Program-made: the position numbers and the translations under genes | Shown: one piece after another, positions 18,662-25,205 of the stretch | Layout: every line of letters starts with the position of its first letter | Numbering within the stretch: the stretch's first letter is position 1 | Notes under the pieces: model-generated | Database searches by the model: none | Told to the model about the DNA's origin: nothing | The model's input: only the letters and a program-made list of their open reading frames with translations | Assembly: GCA_029974015.1 (NCBI GenBank) | Contig: JARKUF010000022.1 | Span: 124,001-188,000 of the forward strand | Direction: 5' to 3' | Length of the DNA: 64,000 nucleotides | From: Spirochaetota bacterium | GTDB taxonomy: Bacteria > Spirochaetota > UBA4802 > JAGODF01

Positions 18662-19561
18662 TTATAATTGCAAGCCGGCTTCCACGAAGAAGATTAGATT
18701 GCCGAATCCAAAGCATGATTGTTTTTCTGGGGGATTCAAAGGATCATCGAAGGTGGTGATATTTAATTCACCGCGCAATCCCCCTGTGATAGAAAAACCG
18801 ACATTTTCCAGGGCCACGCCTGCGGCAAGCTCCCCTCCCAGGGTCAGTGATTCATCCACAGTCTGTGACAATCCCTCTCCATTCCGGGTTAATTCTTCCA
18901 CGGGTGCTTTGCCAAAGAAAAATCCGGTTTGAACCGCAATAGCGATACTATCGCTGTAACTGATTGTGCTAAAATCTCTGAAGCCGACAATCCAACCTTT
19001 GCCACTTCCCTTACGGGTAGCTCTCTGGATGGGCGTTACCGCCCCATTGACCGAGAGACTGCTTTCCATTCGTTTTGTGGACCAGATTCGGGGCCCTGCA
19101 TAGAAAAAAGTATATCCCATGTCGCACGGGCTTGTAAATAGGCGGGCTCCTAACTTCAGATCGAAAACAGAGTAATACCCCAATCCTTCGGATTTCGCAT
19201 CATAGGGAGTTCCGAAATCCGTTTCATCGCTCCATTCCAGGGTATCGATTCCGCCCACAAGGAGATTTCCCTCAACACCCAGGTACTTGTACGACACCAT
19301 GGCCGCCAGATTAAGAACCGCCGTCTTTCCAGTAGCAAAGTCTGTATATCTGTTATCATGGCTTAAAAAACCCCAGTAAAGTTTTCCTGTTCCAAAGGCG
19401 CCCCTTAACGAGATATTGAGTTTCTCGTCGTTCACTTTAGCCGAGAGTTGTGCTGTCACAAGAAAGAGGGCCATTATTGCAAACAAAGCCATACGGAAAC
19501 TTCGAAAAAGCGTTTTTTGGGGTGCTGTGTTCCTACAGGAGATCAATGTATATTTATGCAT
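18662..19561 (-). CDS. Predicted outer membrane beta-barrel protein, unknown function
   Basis: A 299-residue secreted protein not recognised as a known family. A signal peptide is clear (MALFAIMALFLVTAQLSA after a basic lead). The rest alternates polar and hydrophobic residues with many aromatic and Gly residues, as in outer-membrane barrels: SYKYLGVEGNLLVGG, YSVFDLKLGARLF, GYTFFYAGPRIW. The chain ends in FFVEAGLQL, a plausible terminal strand. The start at 19561 has a GGGGG stretch upstream; an ATG at residue 24 is an alternative that would still leave the signal peptide. It points away from the aroF leader, and a decayed copy of the dispersed repeat lies just upstream. Confidence 0.7.
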   Translation of the reverse strand: MHKYTLISCRNTAPQKTLFRSFRMALFAIMALFLVTAQLSAKVNDEKLNISLRGAFGTGKLYWGFLSHDNRYTDFATGKTAVLNLAAMVSYKYLGVEGNLLVGGIDTLEWSDETDFGTPYDAKSEGLGYYSVFDLKLGARLFTSPCDMGYTFFYAGPRIWSTKRMESSLSVNGAVTPIQRATRKGSGKGWIVGFRDFSTISYSDSIAIAVQTGFFFGKAPVEELTRNGEGLSQTVDESLTLGGELAAGVALENVGFSITGGLRGELNITTFDDPLNPPEKQSCFGFGNLIFFVEAGLQL

Positions 19562-19584
19562 ATTGCCCCCATTTTTTTACTGTT

Positions 19585-19621
19585 AAGGAACCCCTGAAAA
19601 TTAAGGTCAGGCGGAAAACCC
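19585..19621 (-). repeat. Decayed partial copy of the dispersed hairpin element
   Basis: Read on the minus strand this shows GGGTTTTCCGCC (one arm of hairpin 1), joined almost directly to TTAATTTTCAGGGGTTCC, close to the element's right terminus. The second arm and spacer are missing. Confidence 0.5.
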
Positions 19622-19741
19622 AAATGGGTCCTTAAAAATAGAATTTACTGCACAGAACTCCATGAAGAGCAATAAAAAAACAGCATCTTCCTTCCGTATA
19701 AGCAGTGAATCCCTGGAATTTTAAAAAATTGAAAAAAAATA

Positions 19742-19770
19742 TTGACACAAAACGGCCACTTTCATACTAT
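19742..19770 (+). promoter_or_regulatory. Sigma-70-type promoter for the aroF leader
   Basis: A perfect TTGACA (19742-19747) is followed after 17 bases by TACTAT (19765-19770). Transcription would begin near 19777, about 26 bases before the leader peptide ATG. This is among the best-matching promoters in the window. Confidence 0.75.
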
Positions 19771-19802
19771 CCTCCCGTCATTATAGACAATGGTTTAAGA
19801 AA

Positions 19803-19868
19803 ATGAGCTTCAACGCACGCAACAGCTATTTTTATTTTTGGTATTATTACTACGAGAACCGCTCGTAG
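19803..19868 (+). CDS. Aromatic-rich attenuation leader peptide (21 aa)
   Basis: A short frame runs from ATG at 19803 to TAG at 19866. It encodes a 21-residue peptide beginning MSFNARNS, followed by nine aromatic residues in a row (YFYFWYYYY, residues 9-17), and ending ENRS. The six Tyr, two Phe and one Trp codons would stall a ribosome when any charged aromatic tRNA is scarce. It sits between a strong promoter and the DAHP synthase gene, inside an RNA able to fold into alternative hairpins, so a control role is far more likely than a protein function. The ribosome site is weak (AAGA), as is common for such leaders. Confidence 0.85.
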   Translation: MSFNARNSYFYFWYYYYENRS

Positions 19869-19926
19869 CTTTTGCGCGTTTGAAAGCATATACAAAAGCC
19901 GCGAGCGAGAAGCTGGCGGCTTTTTT
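19812..19926 (+). promoter_or_regulatory. Transcription attenuator of the aromatic leader type
   Basis: Four segments can pair in exclusive ways. Segment 1 (19812-19826) pairs with segment 2 (19868-19880): 12 pairs with a 2-base bulge and one mismatch. Segment 2 (19860-19874, overlapping the leader stop) pairs with segment 3 (19893-19907): 13 Watson-Crick pairs, one G-U and one mismatch. Segment 3 (19894-19902) pairs with segment 4 (19916-19924) in a 9-bp stem followed by T at 19921-19926, a terminator. A ribosome stalled on the aromatic codons leaves segment 2 free for 2:3 (read-through). One that reaches the stop codon covers it and allows 3:4 (termination). This logic is inferred by analogy with trp and phe attenuation. 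Confidence 0.85.
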
Positions 19927-19945
19927 GATGCCCCCGAACCCTCGG

Positions 19946-19976
19946 AAAAGGCCGCCCGATTCAAAGGCGGCCTTTT
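19946..19976 (+). terminator. Second hairpin before aroF
   Basis: Perfect 11-bp stem AAAAGGCCGCC / GGCGGCCTTTT with a 9-base loop, ending 12 bases before the aroF ribosome site. Only four T follow the GC stem, so it may be a back-up terminator or an RNA-stability stem. Confidence 0.5.
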
Positions 19977-20000
19977 GATTGCATGGTGAAGGAGGCAGTC

Positions 20001-21017
20001 ATGGTGCTTTTGGTGAACGAGAAACCCGGAGCGGAAGCGGCGGAAAGGAGGAAGTTTTTCGAATCGGCAGGCCACCGCACCTACACCCTTGCCACAAGCC
20101 GCGGGAGCGTCCTCACGGTGATGGGGTCCCGCACGGAAGAGTTCGAGGCATTCGCAGAGTCCCATGATGAGTACCGGCTCCTTGCCCCCGACGTCCCCTA
20201 TGTCCTGGCCAGCAGGAAGATAAAGGACACCCCCACGGTGGTGCGCCTCCCTAATGGCGCGGCGATAGGAGGCAGCGACCTGGCCATCATCGCCGGGCCC
20301 TGTTCCGTAGAAACCGAAGAGCAGATGATGGAGGCGGCCCATGCAGTGAGGTCAGCCGGGGCGACCGTCCTTCGGGGCGGAGCCTTCAAACCCCGCACCT
20401 CCCCCTACGCATTTCAGGGCCTTGGAGTTACAGGCCTTGTGATGATGCGACGCGCAGCCGAGGCTTACGGCCTTGCCGTAATCACCGAGGTGATGGACTC
20501 TGACGACATCCCCGTCATCTGCGAATACGCCGATATCCTCCAGGTGGGGGCCCGGAACTGCCAGAATTTCTCGCTTTTAAAAAAACTCGGTCGTTGCGGA
20601 AAGCCCGTGCTACTAAAGCGCGGAATGATGACTTCCATAGAAGAGCTGCTCATGTCAGCGGAGTACATTCTCTCCGAGGGGAACATGGACGTGGTCCTCT
20701 GTGAACGCGGCATCCGCACTTTTGAAACCGCGACGCGGAACACCCTGGACATATCCGCCGTTCCGGTCCTCCGCTCCATGACCCATCTTCCAATTGTGGT
20801 GGACCCTTCCCATGCCGCAGGCACCTGGAAGCTCATAGAGCCACTGTCCATGGCGGCCGTAGCCGCGGGGGCCGACGGCCTGGTGGTGGAAGTGCACCCG
20901 GACCCGGAGCGCGCCCTTTGCGACGGGAAACAGTCCCTGCGCCCCGACAGGTTCAGCGCCATGATCGATCGAATCAGACCTCTCGCTTCGATGGTGGGAC
21001 GGAACCTTTCTTTATGA
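20001..21017 (+). CDS. aroF: 3-deoxy-D-arabino-heptulosonate 7-phosphate synthase, type I-beta
   Basis: This enzyme joins PEP and erythrose 4-phosphate, the first step of the shikimate pathway to Phe, Tyr and Trp. The 338-residue protein has an N-terminal ferredoxin-like domain (about 1-70, as in Thermotoga-type feedback-regulated enzymes) and the TIM barrel with IAGPCSVE, RGGAFKPRTSPY, GARNCQNF, LLKRG and VDPSHAAGTW; the metal ligands are expected in these motifs. The start at 20001 is chosen because AAGGAGG lies 5 bases upstream; an ATG at 19983 precedes that site and is unlikely. The gene lies behind an aromatic leader peptide and attenuator. Its 3' end overlaps a convergent small gene by 44 bases. 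No other aro gene is adjacent. Confidence 0.95.
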   Translation: MVLLVNEKPGAEAAERRKFFESAGHRTYTLATSRGSVLTVMGSRTEEFEAFAESHDEYRLLAPDVPYVLASRKIKDTPTVVRLPNGAAIGGSDLAIIAGPCSVETEEQMMEAAHAVRSAGATVLRGGAFKPRTSPYAFQGLGVTGLVMMRRAAEAYGLAVITEVMDSDDIPVICEYADILQVGARNCQNFSLLKKLGRCGKPVLLKRGMMTSIEELLMSAEYILSEGNMDVVLCERGIRTFETATRNTLDISAVPVLRSMTHLPIVVDPSHAAGTWKLIEPLSMAAVAAGADGLVVEVHPDPERALCDGKQSLRPDRFSAMIDRIRPLASMVGRNLSL

Positions 21018-21171
21018 AACCGGGATTTTTACGAAGGCATTTGCGGCACCGGTCGTCGGAGCAGAACTGGCATGAAAAGCAATCCCGGCAGGGGTGCTTC
21101 TTTCGCTCCGGCGGGACCTCATCGGGCACGTAAACCTTTCCCGGGAAGCCCGGAATCCGTATGAATGGCAT
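20974..21171 (-). CDS. Small cysteine-rich protein, translationally coupled to the HAD phosphatase
   Basis: A 65-residue protein with six cysteines in a tight cluster (CRDCFSCQFCSDDRCRKC, spacing C-x2-C-x2-C-x2-C-x4-C-x2-C), suggesting a metal-binding or zinc-knuckle function. I do not recognise the family. Its ATG overlaps the stop of the HAD-type phosphatase gene (TAATG), so translation is probably coupled. The 3' end overlaps aroF on the opposite strand by 44 bases. The cluster of Cys and the coupling make it more credible than a chance frame, but it could still be a shadow of the aroF 3' region in its last 14 codons. Confidence 0.6.
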   Translation of the reverse strand: MPFIRIPGFPGKVYVPDEVPPERKKHPCRDCFSCQFCSDDRCRKCLRKNPGFIKKGSVPPSKREV

Positions 21172-22019
21172 TATCGGTCAACCCTCTCGCGCCGCGAGAG
21201 TATCGTCCTCGGATCTATATCGGCTATGCTGTCGAAGACGTAATCGGGCCGGTAGGGAAAGCGCTGGAGCATTTTGAGGTTCGTCACGCCCGAGAGGACC
21301 AGGCAGCAGGTCATCCCCGCTTCGAGGCCGCCCAGGATGTCGGTGTCCATGCGGTCTCCAATCATAAAGCAGTTGGCCGAGTGGACGTTGAGTTTCTTTC
21401 GGGCCCAGTACATCATGGCGGGGTTCGGCTTCCCCAGAAAATAGGGCGACACACCCGTCACCTTCTCGATGGGGGCCACGAGGGCCCCGCAGGCCGGAAC
21501 GACTCCCCGTTTCGTGGGGCCCGTGATGTCCGGATTGGTTGCGATGAAACGCGCGCCTTCCTCGATGAGGTATGTCGCCTCGACGATCTTCTTGTAATCG
21601 TACTCCTCGGTCTCCCCTATTATCACATAGTCGGGGCTGGTGTCCGTGAGGACCACGCCGCTTTTCACAAGCTCCGCGATGAGCCCCTTGCCGCCTATGA
21701 CATAGGCGCTGCATCCCGGCTTCTGGTAATCGAGGAAATTGGCCGTGGCCATGGCGGAGGTGTAGAAATGATCTTCGGTCACTTCGATGCCGATGCGCGC
21801 CATCCGCTCCCGGAGTTGCGCCGGGGTATAATAAGAGTTGTTCGTGAGGAAAAGATAGGGGAAGCGCCCTTTTTTTAGTTTTTCTAAAAACGCATCGGCC
21901 CCGGGGATGAGTGCCCTTCCTCTGTTGATGACACCGTCCATGTCTATAAGAAACGATTTCTTGTAGCTGACGGCATCGCCCGATCGTCGATAGCGATTAC
22001 GGTCCTTTTTTTCTGCCAT
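21171..22019 (-). CDS. HAD-IIA family phosphatase (NagD-like)
   Basis: A 282-residue haloacid-dehalogenase-type sugar or nucleotide phosphatase. The four HAD motifs are visible: FLIDMDGVI (nucleophile Asp), LTNNS, GKPNPAMMYW (Lys) and GDRMDTDILGG (metal Asp pair). The C2A-type cap between motifs II and III (about 90-200) places it with NagD, PGP and AraL relatives. In such enzymes the substrate ranges from UMP to phosphoglycolate and cannot be set here. The start ATG has GAGG close by. A Cys-rich small gene follows with a TAATG overlap. The gene points toward aroF but is not in its operon. Confidence 0.9.
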   Translation of the reverse strand: MAEKKDRNRYRRSGDAVSYKKSFLIDMDGVINRGRALIPGADAFLEKLKKGRFPYLFLTNNSYYTPAQLRERMARIGIEVTEDHFYTSAMATANFLDYQKPGCSAYVIGGKGLIAELVKSGVVLTDTSPDYVIIGETEEYDYKKIVEATYLIEEGARFIATNPDITGPTKRGVVPACGALVAPIEKVTGVSPYFLGKPNPAMMYWARKKLNVHSANCFMIGDRMDTDILGGLEAGMTCCLVLSGVTNLKMLQRFPYRPDYVFDSIADIDPRTILSRRERVDR

Positions 22020-22082
22020 GCCTCAACTTTTTGTGGGCAAGCGGGGAATGTCAAGCCCTTTGCGCGATTATTGAGATACTCC

Positions 22083-22790
22083 TCATTTGAAAAAGAAAGG
22101 CAGGATATCTCCAAGCCCCTTCATAGATCCGTTCTCAAGGAACTGAAGGGACACCACTGTGTCGGGATGGGGTGTTACTGAATGACCTTTTACATCACTT
22201 CCGAGTTTCTTCCGAGTTCCGCCCCTTCCTCTGCGGGCTGCTCCCGTGACGGGTTGATCTCCGTAAAAGAACGTGTAGGCGAAATATGTCTTACCGTCCC
22301 GCTGCAGGGTGATGCGATCGAACATCCGGATGTTTTCGCAGAGGAACACCGAGCGGTCCGCCAGTGTCACGACCGCCTCGCCGTGGTGCCAGACCGGCCT
22401 CTTTCCGGAGCTTTTCATCCGCCAGCGGCGAAATTCAATGGAGCGCACGTTTCCCATGTCTTCCCGGAGCGTATGGACAAAGCCGCGGCGCACATACCGC
22501 GCCGTGAGCTTCCTTTCAGGAAGGACCACCACGGCTTTCTCCCGGGAACCTCCGGCGAAGCTCACCAGGGCCCCGCATTCGAAAGCCGCGGCGGGCCCCT
22601 CTTCAATTTTTCCGCGGCCTTTTCCGCCCTCCTCCATCGGTGTCCCCGGGCCCTTTGGTTCCCGCGGCGCCACCGGGTCTGGCAACAGGCGGGCGGGCAT
22701 CAGAAAACCCATAAGCGCAACTGCCAGGATGTACATTCGCACCGCACTCATGGTGTTTTCATTGTTTGGAAAGCCCATATCATCATCCAT
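22083..22790 (-). CDS. Predicted secreted protein of unknown function
   Basis: A 235-residue protein not recognised. A hydrophobic stretch near residues 18-37 (VRMYILAVALMGFLMPARLL) looks like a signal peptide or anchor, followed by a Pro/Gly-rich segment and then a mixed beta-rich part with the phrase TLADRSVFLCENIRMFDRI. Similar wording in other bacteria suggests a wall or surface role, but that is not evidence. The first ATG lies within the edge of a dispersed repeat copy, so an ATG at residue 14 (22751) is a fair alternative; neither has a good ribosome site. It stands alone on the minus strand. Confidence 0.55.
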   Translation of the reverse strand: MDDDMGFPNNENTMSAVRMYILAVALMGFLMPARLLPDPVAPREPKGPGTPMEEGGKGRGKIEEGPAAAFECGALVSFAGGSREKAVVVLPERKLTARYVRRGFVHTLREDMGNVRSIEFRRWRMKSSGKRPVWHHGEAVVTLADRSVFLCENIRMFDRITLQRDGKTYFAYTFFYGDQPVTGAARRGRGGTRKKLGSDVKGHSVTPHPDTVVSLQFLENGSMKGLGDILPFFFK

Positions 22791-22802
22791 TCAATAGAAT
22801 AA

Positions 22803-22920
22803 GGGAACCCCTAAAAATAAATTTTTAAAGTCCCCATGACATTCTAACTACTTGCATACACTGGAATCAGGTTTTCCCGCCAGCCGAAGGCGGGCGGGAA
22901 AACCTGATTATTAGCTTGCC
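22803..22920 (-). repeat. Dispersed ~120-bp hairpin element, copy 2 (inverted)
   Basis: On the minus strand it runs from GGCAAGC to GGGGTTCCC. Hairpin 1 (22865-22909) has a 21-bp stem with one mismatch and a GAA loop. It lies just upstream of the secreted-protein gene at 22083-22790. Confidence 0.8.
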
Positions 22921-23196
22921 ATAAGTCGTCACAGGCAAGCTCTCTTAAGTTTCCCGAGTTTGTCTGAACTGATTCCCAAAATATCCCCGAAGATAAAGCA
23001 ACACATTTACTGTAAACTCCCAATTTTTCCCGCCAGCTTTCGGCGGACTGGAATATCTTTGCTGTATTTGTCTGCCGTTTGATCTCTTGGTAGCTCAATA
23101 ATTTCGGTTCTTCTTCCTCCCCCGGTGCCCCAAAGGCAGCCAGCGCATATCTGAAAAACGAGGCTAAAGGAAAATGGCATGGCCGAAGATTATTGT
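22921..23196. other. Intergenic stretch with a second, decayed hairpin
   Basis: About 275 bases between the repeat and the promoter of the cNMP-phosphatase gene. A shorter hairpin with CGCC/GGCG arms at about 23027-23052 resembles hairpin 1 of the repeat. A 119-codon minus-strand frame covers it but runs through repeat DNA, so it is not called. Confidence 0.4.
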
Positions 23197-23225
23197 TTGA
23201 CATGACCCGTGATAGATGATAATGG
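23197..23225 (+). promoter_or_regulatory. Putative promoter of the cNMP-phosphatase gene
   Basis: TTGACA at 23197-23202, then after 17 bases TAATGG (23220-23225); a better -10 (GATAAT) at 23218 would give a 15-base spacer. The coding start is 82 bases further on. Confidence 0.5.
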
Positions 23226-23306
23226 ATTCGCGCATGGCGCTACATTCCTGGAAGGGATTTTCCCTGCACAGATAGCGCCCCATTCTTATAAAAGGGACAG
23301 CCATGA

Positions 23307-24542
23307 ATGTACTCTCCTGAGCTTACGCAAATACTGAAAAGCATCAAGATATTCGCCGGAATGTCCGAAGGGCACCTGAACGAAATCAAGCCTCTTCTCA
23401 AACCCATGCAATGCACGGACAACGAACTTGTCATCCGGGAAGGGGACCCCGGGAAGGCGATGTACATCATTAAAAGCGGCGCAATGAAGGTGACCCGATC
23501 CGACGAAGAGGACGATGAAATCTTCATCGGACTTCTCAATGCCGGCTCCGCCTTCGGGGAGTTTTCCCTTATCGACGACCTTCCCCGGTCTGCAAATGTG
23601 ACCACCATCGAAGAGAGCGAATTATTCCAGCTCGATAAAAAGGATTTCGACCAACTCCTGGACAGGGACAGCTCACTGGCCACGATTTTCTACAGAAACT
23701 GCCTCACAGAGACCTTCGCCAGGTTCCGTGATGCCCTGGCAAACATCACTTTCTCCCAGCACACTCTGCGTGAAAAAAACGCCGAGCTTGAGGAGATTAA
23801 CAAAGACCTCTCGGTGGCCCAGCAAATCCAGAGCGTTTTCATAAATTCAGAGGCGATTGAACAGAACCGCCGAATCCACGAGCGTGTGCGCCATGAGTTC
23901 ATCTATCATCCGTGCATAGAGGTGGGAGGCGACTTCATGAACATCGTCAGGATCGGCAAGGACCTCCTGGCGGTCATCATTGCCGATGTGGAGGGCCACG
24001 GAGTAACGGCGTCTCTCGCCACGGGAGTATTAAAAAGCGCCTTTTCGCTTTTGATTAAAACCCACGGCGACAGGCCAAGCGAACTAATGACCATGCTAAA
24101 CGAACACTTCTGCGAAGTTCTGTCAAAGAAGCTTTTCGCAACAAGCTACTACGCCCTCATCGACCTTTCGGCAGACCGGATTATCACCGCGAAGGCGGGG
24201 CATCACCACCCGCTTTTCTGGAAGGCCCGCAACCGGGCCTTCACTCCAATGGAAGGGTCCGGAGTCGGCCTCGGCATCCTGGACGATGCCAGATACACAC
24301 AGCAGGAATACGCCATCGAAAAAGGCGACAGGCTGATTTTCTTCACCGACGGAATTATTGAGCAGTTCAACCCCGAGCGGATGATGTACAGCCACAGACG
24401 GCTCAAAACCCTAATGGGAGACCTCATAATAAAAAGCGAAAAGGAGATATCGCGGAAGATATTTCGGGACGTCATCCACTTCGCCTCCGGGGCCCCCGTT
24501 GAGGACGACATAACCCTCCTCATGATCGAGTTCACCAGATAA
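23307..24542 (+). CDS. Cyclic-nucleotide-binding/PP2C (SpoIIE/RsbU)-type phosphatase
   Basis: A 411-residue signalling protein. Residues about 10-125 form a cNMP-binding fold (VIREGDPGKAMYIIKSGAMKV, GSAFGEFSLIDDLPRS; the usual RS contact is present as PRSAN). A helical linker with coiled-coil character (about 145-175) leads to a PPM/PP2C phosphatase domain of the RsbU/SpoIIE class with VGGDFMNI, IADVEGHGVTASLATG, FTDGIIEQ and EDDITLLMI, which supplies the metal-binding Asp residues. Such proteins dephosphorylate anti-anti-sigma factors, so a partner-switching role in stress or motility is likely, but no anti-sigma gene is next to it. The start at 23307 has AAGGGA nearby. A promoter-like TTGACA element lies upstream. 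Confidence 0.92.
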   Translation: MYSPELTQILKSIKIFAGMSEGHLNEIKPLLKPMQCTDNELVIREGDPGKAMYIIKSGAMKVTRSDEEDDEIFIGLLNAGSAFGEFSLIDDLPRSANVTTIEESELFQLDKKDFDQLLDRDSSLATIFYRNCLTETFARFRDALANITFSQHTLREKNAELEEINKDLSVAQQIQSVFINSEAIEQNRRIHERVRHEFIYHPCIEVGGDFMNIVRIGKDLLAVIIADVEGHGVTASLATGVLKSAFSLLIKTHGDRPSELMTMLNEHFCEVLSKKLFATSYYALIDLSADRIITAKAGHHHPLFWKARNRAFTPMEGSGVGLGILDDARYTQQEYAIEKGDRLIFFTDGIIEQFNPERMMYSHRRLKTLMGDLIIKSEKEISRKIFRDVIHFASGAPVEDDITLLMIEFTR

Positions 24543-24640
24543 TGGATACTACCCGCCACCCCCGAGCTGTCGGCAGAATTCCAAACCCTTCCCGACTGGC
24601 CTTCTTTGGGAGGATGCTCCCGGGAGCGGGAGCATAAATC

Positions 24641-25189
24641 ATGAACGGCACACAGATACTACTGGGCGTCACCGGCGGAATAGCGGCTTACAGGGCATGC
24701 GAGCTTTCGCGGCTTTTCATTAAGGAAGGGGCCATGGTCCGCGTGGTTATGACAGCGGCGGCGACGCGCTTCGTAACACCCCTCAGCTTCGAGGCGCTCA
24801 CGGGCAATGCGGTACATTCCGACATTTTTGAAGAAGGTAGCCCCGGAGAGGTCCTCCATATTGCCCTGGCCAAGTGGGCCCATATCGCCCTTATCGCCCC
24901 TGCTACGGCGAATATCATAGGGAAAATAGCCTCGGGAACCGCCGACGACCTTCTGTCGACAGTGGTGATGGCGCTTCCACAATCCACCCCCGTGGCCATC
25001 GCGCCGGCGATGAACGTGGAAATGTGGAAAAACCCCATCTTACAAAAGAAGCTGTCTTACCTTACCGGGCTTGGTAAGTATCATGTGATCAGTCCCCAGG
25101 AAGGCCTCCTTGCCTGCGGAGACGTAGGCAGGGGGAAGATAGCCGAGAACGAAACCATCGTCAATGCGGTGAAAGAGCTGTTGGCTTAA
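24641..25189 (+). CDS. coaC: Phosphopantothenoylcysteine decarboxylase (stand-alone CoaC)
   Basis: This flavoprotein decarboxylates 4'-phosphopantothenoylcysteine in coenzyme A synthesis. The 182-residue protein shows the FMN-binding start LLGVTGGIAAY, the active-site His in VLHIALAKWA, the substrate-binding PAMNVEMW, and LACGDVGRGKIAE, which together separate CoaC from UbiX. In most bacteria CoaC is fused to CoaB (about 400 aa); here the protein stops after the decarboxylase and no CoaB domain follows. It is preceded by a GGGAGC site and by the cNMP-phosphatase gene 98 bases upstream. A separate CoaB should exist elsewhere. Peptidyl-cysteine decarboxylase (EpiD-type) is possible but no lantibiotic genes are near. 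Confidence 0.85.
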   Translation: MNGTQILLGVTGGIAAYRACELSRLFIKEGAMVRVVMTAAATRFVTPLSFEALTGNAVHSDIFEEGSPGEVLHIALAKWAHIALIAPATANIIGKIASGTADDLLSTVVMALPQSTPVAIAPAMNVEMWKNPILQKKLSYLTGLGKYHVISPQEGLLACGDVGRGKIAENETIVNAVKELLA

Positions 25190-25205
25190 CAGCCGGAGCA
25201 CCCCA

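Noticed and set aside
22844-23203. 119-codon minus-strand frame in the gap before the cNMP-phosphatase gene
   Set aside because: It runs through the dispersed repeat and a hairpin, has no ribosome site and no recognisable domain; coding is not supported.
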